A program made the position numbers and the translations under genes. A stretch of 64,000 bases of DNA, taken from contig JAMZAV010000359.1 of NCBI GenBank assembly GCA_024449915.1, positions 124,001 to 188,000 on the forward strand. Reading direction: 5' to 3'. This DNA comes from Sweltsa coloradensis (lineage: Eukaryota; Arthropoda; Insecta; Plecoptera; Chloroperlidae). Below are positions 32,291-46,200 of this stretch, one piece after another. The notes below the pieces were generated by a model. It ran no database searches. It worked only from the letters and a program-made list of their open reading frames with translations, and was not told the DNA's origin. Position 1 is the stretch's first letter, and every line of letters begins with the position of its first letter.

Positions 32291-32717
32291 AGAAAATAAA
32301 CAATAAAATAAAAATCAGTTGAATCTTCAAAGAGCTTTTCAACTATTAAGGTAAGCTATAGGATCGGATTCTTTTTTCTTCCAAAACACAATAATAGGCC
32401 TATACAAGTTTGTAGTTTTTATCTTGTACAAAGAAATGCATTGATGGACAGATAGTACTGTAACTATGTGGTCATTGCTTTAGTGATTAAGAAATGTAAA
32501 ATTGTAGAACAAAATTATATAATACTATATAATATCATAAATGTTTAGTAAAGTCAGTAGGCCCAACATATAGGCTACATTTTTATGTTGTTTTGATGGA
32601 AATTGTTTATTGCTGTATTCAGTGTCATAGTGTTAAAAAAATGTTAACCAACAACTGAAGAGCATTAGGTTCCCACCTTCAAAAAGACCTTCCTGTATAC
32701 GAAATAAATTTTAGTTT

Positions 32718-32795
32718 TATGTCCCCCACTGAATATCAGTTCTGCAACTCAGTGGGTAGACTCTAAATACGAATAAAAACTTTATTTATTTACAC
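32718..32795 (+). mobile_element. SINE family 1, 3' end fragment
   Basis: ATGTCCCCCACTGAATATCA, then CTCAGTGGGTAGACTCTAAA and a TTTATTTATT tail. Confidence 0.7.
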
Positions 32796-32799
32796 AAAA

Positions 32800-35440
32800 T
32801 TTAAATTCAATGAGGTGTCAATTAATTCATGAATCCGGGTAGTTTTTATCCTCGGATAACATATCATCATAATATGGAAAACGTGTATTAGGATGTGTCC
32901 GCTTTTGAAGTTGTCACTTCTCCCCAACCTCCCAGACCTCTCACATGATTTGATCTGCAAAACCACATGTTCATCGTTTTTCATAATTATGCTGTTTACC
33001 AACTACAAATCTACAATTATTATTAAAATCCAAACATTTAATTATTCAACTTGCAAGAAAACTAAATTTCCACATCCACACTATGGGTATTCTTTCTTTT
33101 TTAACCATAAAAAATTGCATTTGAAAATACAAGTTACATGTACACATTTTATTTTACATATATTGGTACTCAAAGTTTGACCAAAAAAGCAATTTTGTGA
33201 TCGTAAATAAAGACACAACAATGTGGTAGCAAAAATCTGTGCAACATTTTTCATTGGTTTAAAAAAAACATTTAAGTGAACCCAAATAAAAGTTATAACC
33301 TGCAGTACACAAAAAAAAACTATAAATCTAATCCCAAGAGAAATATAAATGTTCTTAACTTGCAGCCATAATCAGCTGGATGTCTTACTCAGGGCCTAGC
33401 TATGTGATGTTGGGTTTTAATGAAGCCTGTGCCTAATGAAAATGAAAATGCTATGTGACAAAATACAGAATGAAGAACAATCAGCCATTATCCAAATTAT
33501 CTAAAACAAACTTGATAGGTATCATTTGTTTATCATGGACAAGAGATCCTGCATTTGTATTTATTTAAATGTATGTTGGCCTAGATATCATTAAAACTGA
33601 TGTATTAAAATGATACAACATATCGATTATCTAAATAATACTAACAGTAGCTTAATATTTTAATTGCAAACACAACACAAATAAAAAGGGAATGTATCAA
33701 ACTCATCGACAAGATTATAAGGCATAATGCCTAGTCGTGAGAATGTACAGAAACTGAAAACAAAATGGTTTATAATATTGAATATGAGTTCTATTACGTT
33801 ACGTTTGTTTTCCAGAGAATGCCTGATCGCTGCAAAGAGGAACGGAAAGTTCTTGCAGTGTTGGCCGTCTTGGAAGGATCGGAATCAGGAGGGCGAGAGG
33901 CAGGTTACAACAGGAGGACAGGTAGATAGGTATTACTTTTTGGCATTTACTTTTCTATGTTGGCTATGCTTCTTTTTAGTACCAGCAGCAACTGTAAACA
34001 AAGTTGGAAGCTGATAAGAGGTAAATTATTAACACCAGGCGTCTTTGCAACTGGTTCTTACTTATGGTCGATTGATGGATGATTATTTTGGTGCATCAAA
34101 AATCAATTATGGCAATTATGCTTTGTTTTGCCATTCTTATCATATATTTTCTTTTTAAAGTAGTACCAGGCTGTACTAAAGTAATGGATAACCAACCAAC
34201 AATACAATTGATGTAAAGAAATTGCAAATTTGAAATTTCCGCTTTTTAGTTAGGTAGCTTTGTTTTATTTCCTTACTATCAAATGGCTAAGACTGAGTAT
34301 AAATTCAATTTTACTCAAGAACACTCCATGTTATTGAAGGTCCCCAGAAATTTTCATAAAGTTCGTAATAGCCATGTAGAGCGAAGAAATATATGGGTAA
34401 AATCAAAAAAATCCCAGATGTATGTATTTTACAAGAAAATGAGGCAGGTCTTATTCCAGAAATGTTGAAGCTGTTGAGAACTTGAATTTGGAAGGGAACG
34501 TCTTAGATGATTTGGTTATATGAAGAGTATGGAATGGATGCAAACATAATTAAAACATAAATAAATGTGACAAGTTATACATCGATTTAATTCTACCACT
34601 TTTGTGCAAGTCCTTAATTGCCAACACAAAGTACGAAAAATTAGCTTTTTGGACAACCTGTATTGTTGTATTATGACAAGAGTACCTTGCTAACTTCAGT
34701 TATGAAACAGGAGAACAGTGAAATAATTAATAACCATGACATAATATATTGATGATCCTAGGTCCTCTAAATCTCTGGCAGGAGTTTCAGTGAACCTCAT
34801 AACAAGGCATCCATGCTTTGCTTCAATATTTTGAATATTGACATCGCAAATAACATTTTGCATTATGAATAATCTCAATCGTTTGTGGCGGCGAGGTTCG
34901 GATCCACAATGTGGTACAAAACTTGAATCTTGCTCAACATCCTTGTTTGAAAGGTTCACCAAATCTCAACTAGGAGTTTAGAGGACCTTGATATAAATCA
35001 GTCTTCATCGTAAATATGATTAATAAGTAGAGAAAAAGTAAGCTGATATATTATATATTATATAGGGATGACATTTTGAGCTCCATTTTGTAACGTGAAG
35101 TGTGTATCAGATCAGTGAACTATTGGTGTTAAAAGATTTCAAATTCAGAAACATATGTGAATGTTGCTACAGTATTTTATGTAGAACTCAAAAGTCCTAC
35201 ATAGTTGTCACTCATCACTGATCCTCACAATTTGATGAAAATATCAAAAATTGTAAGAAAATGTTAAAAAATAAAAAATAAATTATTATATGTATCATGG
35301 AACTCAACAATCGCATAACATTTTTTTAAAAACCTAGTCAAGAATGTTTTTATTTAATATTATGGATTGTTTTAAATATTAATTTAGTAAAGGTTTGCCC
35401 TGTGGCGCCGATAGCCCTATCAAAAAGAGCTTCGGTATAT
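32800..35440. other. Intergenic DNA with one possible exon and a repeat G piece
   Basis: Mostly AT-rich. A GC-richer stretch at 33816-33921 has an acceptor-like and a donor-like end (see findings). At 34283-34390 a diverged repeat G piece reads GAAGGTCCCCAGAAATTTTC. Nothing else recognised. Confidence 0.4.
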
Positions 35441-35529
35441 AGAGCAAGGATTAAGGCTAGGCATAAGTTAGCTGCAGTCATCATCAGCGGGCAGTGGACG
35501 ATAAGTTATATGTTATATATACAGTACTA

Positions 35530-35735
35530 TGTACTTTCCACAACCTGCGTCTTTGTCGAGACTTGAGGGGGGTCAGACTCAGAAGTAATGAATGAATATT
35601 CAAAACTGTTGATGATCTGATGCTTGTAATGTAATAAGGCTACTTGAGACAGTGAGTGGCGATTCAAACCCACGTCCTCGTAGAGCCATACACTTCGGAC
35701 CAGCAACCTTATCGTATGTGCCACCGCGGAAGGCA
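35530..35735 (-). repeat. tRNA-derived SINE fragment
   Basis: On the minus strand a tRNA-like head has a box B of GGGTTTGAATCGCC and a box A-like GGCACATACGATAAGG upstream. The body runs leftward to about 35530. Confidence 0.4.
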
Positions 35736-35739
35736 ATTA

Positions 35740-37070
35740 CAAATTGTAATTTATGTTAATTGTTAACATAATAAAGAAATCAAATTACGTAGGTAACCCA
35801 TGTCATCCCTAGAACATATTGAAAAGCTAAATTCAACCAATAAAGGCATTAAGTTGCATGACATCACCAAAACAATCAGAAGGAAGGGAAGTTAGAACAC
35901 TAGTGAGTCAAACCGTGTGTTAGCCTAGGAAAGATTAGTAACTAGCTATAGTAGCATGCAGACAAGCATTGAGTGAAGAAGAGCAAAACAGTGTCACATT
36001 CAAAATACAGTGTTAGTTAATATTGTGCAAATATGAAGAAGTGAGACAAAGCAACAAATAGGGTCACATTAGTCAAAATACTTGTTTTTAACTCTTCCAA
36101 ATTACTTGTCTGTTCTTTGCAAGACATGCAAACATCCAATGACCAGAAAGCTCTGGTCTAGTAAGGTGCATTTTTGGTCAAGTTACTTTGTTGTTATTAG
36201 AATAAAAACAACTTATTATTACTAACAACTACATATTATTATTGTTATCTTGTTATCTTTTTGAATGTCTCATTTTGTTACAAATCTTTCTTCATCTTTA
36301 GGCCCTTGAAAAACTCTGCTTTATTATTATAATGGTTCACTCTGATCACATTCTTTGATTAGGTAGTAATTTCACTTTTAAGTCTTTTTCATAGGGTTGC
36401 CAAGCAAATAAAATTAAAATTATGTAAAATAATTGAATAATTGTTGAATTGTAAATACATAATATATTGATGAAAATAATTTAAAAAACAATATTTTACA
36501 AACTACATTAGTTGAATAAACATAATAAAAACATAAAACATAATTTTTACAATTGAATATTTTTTTTAAATGTCACAGATTTACTCAGTTTGATTAAGAG
36601 TGAAATCTCATGAAAATAATAACTGGTGACTAGTAAGCCCACTAATTTGAGGTAGGCTTACCTTACTTGCTAGTTCTTTCCTTTCAATTAACAAGTATGT
36701 ATTTTCCTTGGCATTTCTTGTACCAGGAGAGAGACATTAACAAAAAATTGAAATAATTCATGTACAATACAGTGTCTCAATTACTCATCCAGGCAACAGC
36801 TCGATGACAATGTTCGTCGTCTTACTCAAATCCTTGGTGTGCCATAGAAAACAATCCAACAACGATTAAGTAAATAAACACCAGATGTTTCTACATACTG
36901 TGTGTAGGTCAAGCTTGCAACAATATCATCCACGTTTAAAAGAAAAACAAACGTGTATCGTTATAGAATACAAAGTACCTACGCTATGCAAACACAGAGA
37001 AGGAGCATACAACAATGCAGTAGAGTAGAATGTAAGCGTTAAGTGTAGGACGGGAGTGCAACGAACGGTG
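35740..37070. other. AT-rich DNA 3' of the ZDHHC exons
   Basis: No exon recognised. Likely 3' UTR and flank, or intron if the distal exon at 30.1 kb is used. Several minus-strand AATAAA hexamers exist and none can be chosen. Confidence 0.4.
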
Positions 37071-37215
37071 TCAATGCCAGTGTGTACCTGGTTGAGGGGA
37101 AGAGAAGGGGGGAGAATCAAGCTCCGCCTCCTCAACCCAACGTTGCCGGTTGCCGAGTAACGTGTCCGTATCTTCGTCGAGAGAACGCTGGGGGAATGTT
37201 ACGCCGTCACCCAGA
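37071..37215 (-). CDS. ZDHHC15: ZDHHC exon 8b (alternative C-terminus)
   Basis: After GTTTTCAG it reads (S)[18 protein letters not shown], then [18 protein letters not shown]. This matches the vertebrate LLxxExxW tail better than 8a. It ends THWH with TGA. A possible donor, CCAG|GTACAC (phase 1), would remove the last five codons and continue elsewhere. Confidence 0.75.
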
Positions 37216-40200
37216 CTGAAAACAGAGTGCGACAGATTCGCAACAGTCCCTCTAGCACCGAATACTAACGTCTTATATATTACTGTTCTAATCTACATTT
37301 CAACCCGTTTTTACTGGTTGTCTAGCAGGAAGCTTTATGTTTACAATCACCCATTGAGTTTCCAGCAGCTTTGTTTTACTCGTGAATTTTAAATTACACT
37401 AAATGTGTTGCAAAATATGCAACAACTTCATATAGGTACCAGCCATTGTCTTCTATACACGATCATTAGAGGTGCGTGTATATAGCATTTTCAAGTGTCA
37501 TTTTATAGCGTTTTGTAGCATCTATTTTTTGGCTAATTTCAAAACCTTGTGTATGAACTTTTTTCAGATTTTTAATTTTTAATTTGGTCATCAAGGTTGA
37601 ATTAATATCAATTGAATAAAGATGTGTATAAACAAATTGTAAATACTATGGAAAATAAAACAAAAAAGGACTTAAAAACCTTGGTTTTAAGTGAAAATAT
37701 AGCGTTTTGTAGCATCTATTCACAAAACGCTATTTTCACGTACCTCTAACGATCATCTTTGCATTAATCTTGCAACCCCTCTACTCATCCATAGCGCTCC
37801 GAATCAGTTCGTACTCCGGACCGTGGATCGTAAGAAAATAACGGCAACATGTAAAACATTTTGTAATGGCCATTACAGTAGTTTGCAATATAGAAATGAG
37901 ACAAATGTAACCGTAAAAAGAAACGAAGCAGTACTGGTAATTTAAATCTTCAGTTTCACATTAGCTACACTTTATTAATTACATATTATTAAGCGAGCGA
38001 AGCGAGCGTTTCCATTCGACTCTGCCGGAAAAATTAGTCACTGGTTTTGTTTTTTTTTTTGTTTGTTTGTTTGTTTTTTTTTTTTTTGTTTTTTTTTTTT
38101 TTTTTTTGTTTGTATGTCTCGCCATAACGTTCGAACGGAGGCTCGGATCGAGTTGAAATTTTGACCATCCGCAAGCTTCGTTCTCGATTGAATGCCATTA
38201 GTTTTGTGGCAAAATCGTTCAAAAAGTTAAAAAGTTACATTAAAGTTAATCGAAAGTTTTTTTCTAAAACTTAACGGGGACAAAATCTGAGATAGCCAAA
38301 TCATTTAGAATGTCCGTCCGGTCACGAATATGTTAATTTTATGTAGATGGAAATTACATTATAACAAAAGTAACGTTGCCATGGCAACGAAAAGACGCGC
38401 GAAGTTTCTAATGCACTGCCACCTAGAAGTAATCAAAATACTTTCGAGGAAGCAGTCTATTATTTGTCAACAAATAGTTTTCCCAAGGAGTCAAGGTCCT
38501 CTAGATGGCGGTGGATTTTGTTCACAAAGTAAAGGTTTACACACGGGTTTACCCAAATACCTTGGCAATAATAAATAATATTGGAAACATGGCCCTGTGG
38601 ACAGCGAACGTCGCAAATTTTAAAATTTAAAAAAATGTGCAATGTTGGTCTAGCTATAGCACGTGCTCGCTTATCAACGCGTCCAACTGAGCGTTTCCTA
38701 GTTAATTATTATACACCTTAATTAACTTGTAGTAGACAAGCTAGGTAATTTTACTAATTTTACCTATATCCCGGTACTGTACCAGGCCTGCTAATGGAAT
38801 GGTAACTTTTTTTAAACAAATAGTTTCTTCAAATAAAAGGTATAAGTACAAAACAAATTTCAGAACAATTCAATTGTAGGTCTAATTTGTTGACCCACCT
38901 TGTTTCAAAGAATTACTCAAACTTGATGTATGTAGAACAAGCTGGTGGGATCACAATGGGCTTCTCTTAACACACATTGATGACAACTTGTAAAGCAAAA
39001 CTAAGACCAAACTAAATTAAGCCAGCAAAGTAGGCAAGTTTACTGCTGCAACTACAGGGAAATGTATGTCCGTAAGTTGGACACGCCAGTACGTAGACAT
39101 ACAACTCTGGAGACCTACTTGTAAGTTAGGCCGACTAATCCGAGTCTCATTATTCATTATATTAAAATTAGTGAATTGGTGACGAATTGTTCAGAATAAT
39201 TAACAATATACCGCTCATAGTTTCGTAGATCTATCATTTCATTTCATTATTGGCCTATCAGCCGTGGTAAAATGTAAAACCTACTTTTTAAAATTTTAAT
39301 TATAAATCCTAAAACCCTACAACACTACTATAACTGTAAGAGAATTGATTTAGGATGAATTGATTATATTTATTAATTCTTTTTATCATGGGACAGAGTA
39401 AGTTACCCAGTTATAGGTTGACATTGAACAGTAGCTGTACTCCTAGTCCTATTTCCATTAAAATCTTTTTAAAGTACCAATATGTAATTAACACTGTTGA
39501 CAAAATGATCAGGAGTGTGTAAGTAGTTGATATTGATTTAATATTTATGTAACAACTTATAACATTTTGAAAAATTTCCGATAAGAATAATGGCTTCTAT
39601 ACGTATCGCATAATGGTCACAACCTTCTTTTTGTAGTAATCCCCTTTTTATTCAAATTCCAAAGGAATAGGCCTAATAAAAAACACCCGGAAATTTAAAT
39701 TACATTGAGTACCTAAGTATTAACATTATGCCCCGTACCCAAAGCTTCTGCATTCTTTATATTATTTATTAACGTAATTTGTTCGTCCTTCATGTATGGG
39801 ATTATGGCCACTACACAGAATTTGGTATGGCCGGCGTACGGCCATATGTCAACCAACAATGTCTAGGACGTCACGTGCCCACTACTTTCGGTTACGTTAT
39901 CAGCAAATTTATTTTTTGCTCAAAGAATTCATTTCAGCTTGAGGCAAATAAAACTACACAATACAAAGATCTACCTACCTTTGTAAAAACACGGTCAGTA
40001 CTATTAACAAATCAAACACTCATCTACTAAAAGAAAAGCTTAACCCAAGGAACTAGTACATATTTATATTATTTAGTTGGTACTACTACCATGTATTTAT
40101 GTAAGCCTAGGCTAGCTAAGCAAAATAACAATACACACATGTCACATACTTATGGGTACAAGCATGTCAAATGTATCTGTGTATAACAACAGTATAACTC

Positions 40201-43200
40201 AATCTGAAACATTTTTGATGGTAAATATGTGGATTCAAAATTTCAAAGTCCATGTGAATACAATTCAAATTTTGACAAAATCCATTGTTCCACTGTCAGC
40301 ATGAAGTCTATATGCCTACCAGTAGGTACCCTATGTGGCATATACCTTATTCCCAAAATGTTTTGATTTAAAATGGTAACTTATACTAATTATCAATTTG
40401 ACAATTACCTAGTAGGCTACATATACCAAGTACTTACTACTGTAATAAGATTAATAGGTGACCTGATAAAAGGCCTACTCATGTTTTAATTCAAAGGGAT
40501 GATGTCCATACTCCATACTAGTACGTAATATGAATAATTTATAATTAAATAATTAATTAATTATATATGAATTTGTATTTCAAATTTCGTATACCGGTAG
40601 GTTTTATAAATCAATCAAATCAACACAAATCACACACTAGTCACCAGAATAAAAAATTGATATATTTTATTTTTATTGATAATACATTAATTTTGGTAGG
40701 CTATACCAAAATATCACATATGATACTACTACTACTACAAAATATTATTAATATTATTAAAAAATATAAATTATATAGAAATATAGCTTTGCGAGAATTT
40801 TAACACTTGTGGAATTATATTTCAAAATATTTAATACAAACATGATCTGAAAGGTAAAGATATATTATATAAAGTACAGTGGGTAGGTCTATTTATTTAT
40901 TAATAGAATACCATAGTCCAGATAATTGCTCACTAGTCATTACTAGATACACTTTTAGTGTCGTTGCCTAGGTAGGATACGTAAAATAATATTTCGAGCA
41001 CAGGGAAGTCGGTTTTCAGTCGAGAGATTTGAGACATGTAGCCTTAGCTCACGTGTTGTATTACGCCCAAGGTACTACGTATACAAAAAACATTTACCAT
41101 GATGGTAAATACAGTACTATATTGTCGTCATAACAGTCATGTTGTTTGCGGTTGTGTGTGTGTGTGTGTATGTGCACAAGGAAAACAAAATGCAATGCAT
41201 TCACAGTTCACACTACAAAGACAAAAATGTCATGCATCATCATTCCTCATGCTTGCTTGCTGCCATAGATAAGACAAGACGAGACCGTGCTCTCAAACTA
41301 CATGCGACTTGTCTTCGGTCGAAGTGCCTTCGAGGTCTGACCTGTTCTGAGTTGAGCCCATCGAGTCGTAAGAGCTCGGCTGGTGCTGAGACCGAACGGG
41401 AAAAACAACGCCGTCGCCCAAACTAGAACAGAAGCTCAACGTTGTTTGCCCAAACTGCTAACTAACCCGACTATGATCCAGGGTGTCTAGAAATGAGACG
41501 GATTCAGACGAATATAGTATGTCATACTCATTTACAAATAAACCAACAAATTGTTGAGGTTTTTATTTTGATCTGATTACTACATCACAATTCACAAATA
41601 ATAAATAATAAAAATGTAAAGCAAATAAAAGAGCTTAACATTCGGTCAAGAGAAAATCTTGAAAACTTGACTTAACGGTATTCAGCGACATGGGTAGATT
41701 TTGGGGCAAATAAAGCCCCGCTGCCCTGTTTAGTATTCAGACGGTAAAATTTTTGTAGACACCCTAGCCATATTAAGAAGAAATAAAACAAAGAAAAAAT
41801 CACAAGGTCACATAAAAAAACAAAACATTTTGATAGTTGATTCTTGATAAACTAGAAAGTTCTGCTAATTTTAAGAAAATGGTACTAGACGTGGCATTGT
41901 GAAGTTCAATGTAATTCCAGCTAGCCTAGACACAAAGTAACCGTAGCCTTACTATAGTATCAAGGAATAAACTCTCACAATTTCAGATTAACTTCAACCA
42001 ACAGCTATGAAATTATTACTTGTATTGTGGCTCTTATGGGAAAAAAATTTAAACAAGGTAAAAAGTTTAATAATGTCACCTACAAGGTGTCACTACGATA
42101 AATATAGGCCTACGTATTTCAACAGTCTAGTTTTAGCTGAATCGGTTAGCAATTCCACGCAGAATTCGTAAGCCTAACGTACAGGAGTGAATGCCAGTTA
42201 ACAATATAAGAGTGAGTAGGTGTATCCTTGTGCAAAAAACAGAGAATATGCGTAGACCCATTTTAGTGGAATGACCTATGGTACTTTGTTTGCGGCAACA
42301 TTCTACGTACGTCTATGTGATGCTAATAAACAAATTCAGGGTGTGCAAATATTCGAAAACGTCAGTAGCTGTCGACTGCCACTAATCAGACCAAATCAGA
42401 CCCAGGGGAGTTGCCGGTTCGGCGAGTAGCCCAGAGTTTCAGTAGTTTGGCAATTGTTTCTTTACCTGTTGCAATCTAGATGAAGTTTCACAACATTTCA
42501 TACTTTTGTGCAAGGTAAGGGGTTAACAAATAGGAACATTATTAGTATTACCCATATCGATTTAATTATAAATTTATAATCAATAAAACAGAGTTTAAAA
42601 TGTTGCATGCAACTGAGGTTTGCGCCCGTTTTATGCCTTTTAATTTAATGAGCGGCCTACAGTTGAGTAAATACAGAATTTGTTAAATAGCCTACTATCT
42701 TGGTTAAAAAATATTCAATATTCAATTTGAACCTTAAAATTACTATTTGCACACCCCTAAAATAATTATAAAATCTTAATTGACATCAAGGCTAATGACA
42801 GTAAGGTGACAACAGAGAGTTTGCTGAACTTGTGCAATGCTGGAGTGCAGACGTTTACCAAAGGTCCAAGGTAATTAACAGCACTACTGCTACAAAAATA
42901 AAACAAAAACTGTGCATGGAAGAGTGATACTCATACTGTAGAAATAAAACTCAAAACTGGCAAACCAAATTAGGAAAAAAAAGATAAATGTGTACATATT
43001 GATTGATTATTGAGGACGGAACATGTAGTAAACATTTTGTGTAGGTCTACTCGTTTGCTATGTCATACTCATATATATATATAAAATTAAATGCAAGCGT
43101 CAATGTCCTTCAGTAAGTATGGAGAAGGCTCAAATTTCAGTTCTAGGCCACTGAAAAATATGTTATTCATGATACACTACAATTACACTGACGACATCAA

Positions 43201-46200
43201 AATACTCCATTAAAAATTAAAATGTTTTTGGTGTTCACTTTTGCTTGCAGAAATAAAACTGTGCCAAAGTTATGTTTGCCTTGGGGTTTGTGTGGTGATG
43301 ATTGGTGAACTGTACTCGTAAGACATGCAAATGCAAGTCTAATGAATTTGTAATTGTAAGCATCCATCACCTCAGGTTCATATAAAACCTACATATCTAC
43401 ATACCTAAGTTACGGTAGCCTACAGTTACCTATTTGATTCCATTAAACTGAGAATTTGAAAAACAAATTTACCGTCAAATTGTTTCAGATTAGTAAACAT
43501 CACACTAAACTAAAACTAGCCTACGGGTCACATCCAATCCACAATCAAAATTTACATGGTAGGTGCCTAAATGCTAGGAAAATTAAAGCAAGTGTGTTCA
43601 CTGTTCAGTTAATGGGCTTAGGTTAGCTGACTTGTTTTAATTAGTTGACTATTCCGAAATAAATCTGCTTTTTGCGCTGCGCCTATGGAATTGGTTGACT
43701 CCGCTTGCAAGCAATTACAAAGCAGCTGATTCTTGCACGAGACTTACTTACACAACATGGTTTTCAAATCAACCTTTCTACATTGCTACGGCTCAAAGTA
43801 GGCATACTACCACAATTATTAACAAAGACAAAACTGACATTGAAATCGATTTAACAGTGAAAATGTCATGTTTCATATTGATAATGAATTTATAATCTGA
43901 TCCCAACCCTAGAAGGTAATAGTAAATAATATAGTATCCTTAATAAGCCATGAAATGAGCTTCTATATCAAGCAAATCTCACTTTGATTGTGGATCAGTA
44001 TTAAATTCTCAAAGGTTCCACTTATTGTAAGTGGAATAAGAAGAAATGTTAGTACGTAAGTGTAATAGGTAAAATAAGATTGTTTCACTCACCTAGAAAA
44101 TATTGGTAAAAACCACAATTTTCTATTATCTCCAAATACTTCTTGGAAATTATTGTATTTGCCTAAACTAAATCCATCTTTGTCGGCTCCACTACGGAAT
44201 ATTGGAGCTCTGAAGGCCTCTAAACAGAAATACAGAAGTTGTAGTAGCCAGGCTTGCATACTTAATACAATAAATATAAAAACCAGCTTAAATTATCTAT
44301 GACATCGATAAATAAAACTAGGTAGGTCCCTACATTAAAAAACTACATAGGACAGGTAGTTAAGAGAATTAGTTAAATAGGATTCATTGTTGTATATTTA
44401 TTAGTTCCTAGAAGTTGAGTCGAGTACCTAGCCTATATTTTACATGACAATTAACAGTACTGTAAGGCTAAGCCTTTTATCAAACATAATGGACCATTAA
44501 TGGTCAATGAAATTAGCATGCAATTAGGGTGCATTATGGAAAATGATGGATTGGGTCTCCGCCTACATAATTAATAAAGTAAACCCTCATTTAGGCCTAC
44601 AGCAAATGGGAAATCTGAATCTCTTTTCAGCATTATTATTGCTCAACTTTCTCATAACAAAGGCTAGTGTAGGCTACCATTGGCCTAAATTAAGATAAGC
44701 GTGCATGTCTATCTCCCTGTATCGCTACGTTAATAAAATCACACTTCGATAAATTCAGAGATCACGAAGGTCCTCAGATAATTTTGCCATTTGCCTGGTA
44801 TAGAGCAAACAAACAACAACAAAAAAGTGTGAAAAACATACAAAAAACAAGCTTTTTCTCAGGGTAGACAAACTTTAGTCTTTGCTACATTTGCTATGCT
44901 CATCCTACTATTGTAATTCCATGTACTAAATATTCAGAACATTTAAAAAAAGTAAAGAATGACCTTGGGAGGGGAGGAGGGGGGGGGGCTAAGATAATAT
45001 AATAATATAATAATAATACTAATGTATTATTAACATATAGATGAATTGACGTACCTAATGTAGATCTGTTCTTAGCGACAAGGTAACAGTGGTAGCAGAA
45101 GAGTGATACAAGACTAATAGCAAACATTACGGCCACGAAAAATAAAAATAGGATGTGAAACCGGCCCATTCCTTCCAGTTCCCCCTGTAAACCATCAGCC
45201 TATATAAGCAACAGAAACATTAAAAAGTCACAATTATTATTCACAATGATTATTGCAATGTAGCAAACAATAAAGGATAAATCAATTAGCTATCTACAGT
45301 ACATGGCTGGAGTATTGTGTCAAAACATCTCGTATTTTTCTGTGATAACTTTCATGTTACAATAACACGAACAACCAATATCTAGTTAATCTAGATGAAA
45401 ATAATAATATAATATGAATCGAAATGAAAATAAGCTACTTCCAGTGGTAAAGTGAACTCCCAGACATAGCTGCTGCACAAAATAGGTATAAAACAGGGGT
45501 TGGGATAGGTGGCAGCCCGGGGGTTTGTCCCCCCAGGGAATTTCTTACTAGGGTGTTTAACTGATTTGTCACAAACACATTTAAATTTTAAATGTTTGGA
45601 GAGGGGTCTAAGTTTGTGTTTGTTAACCGATACAGGGATATAAGGCCTTTTTGTGACGTGGGGAAAAGCATTGGATGAGCAAATATAATTACTAGTATGA
45701 CGTAGAAAATGTTACAACAAAACTTTTAACATAATTCGTCAATCCGGTACGTATTTTATCTATCAAAATTAGTGACGGTATGAATATTATCCGTAGCATA
45801 CCAGCTCACAATGTCCCACTTTAGCCACTGTCTACTTCACACATGATAAAATATATAGACTATCCCAGTTAAGAATGCCATAGACACCAGGAGACGGCCT
45901 AGCAACAAAGAACATAAATTTAAATTACATCATTATATATACGGTACTTGTTGTTTTGAAATAGCTCTGTTGATTCTGGTGTTGCCTGCGAGTGTTCGCG
46001 CTTATTTCAAATAGGCCCTACTGATCTCTGTTTGACAATTATATTCGCATAAATGATGTTGGCGACGACTGGATTGGCTCGGTCCGCTCCCAGACTGAAA
46101 ATCAGTTCTGTGACGGTGGTTCAACTCTAAATACAAATTTATTTATTTTATTTACAACCTGAAATTAGTAATAAGTAGAACCATCAATTCAGAATAAAAG

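Noticed and set aside
33816..33860. Minus-strand exon using a TTTCCGTTCCTCTTTGCAG acceptor as a ZDHHC tail
   Set aside because: The acceptor is good, but the resulting exon is tiny, ends at a poor donor and does not give a phase that joins to the 30.1 kb candidate.
42329..42767. Exact 8-bp target duplication for the 42.3 kb hAT-like element
   Set aside because: The flanking bases (AACAAATT and AAATAATT) are similar but not identical, so no duplication is claimed.
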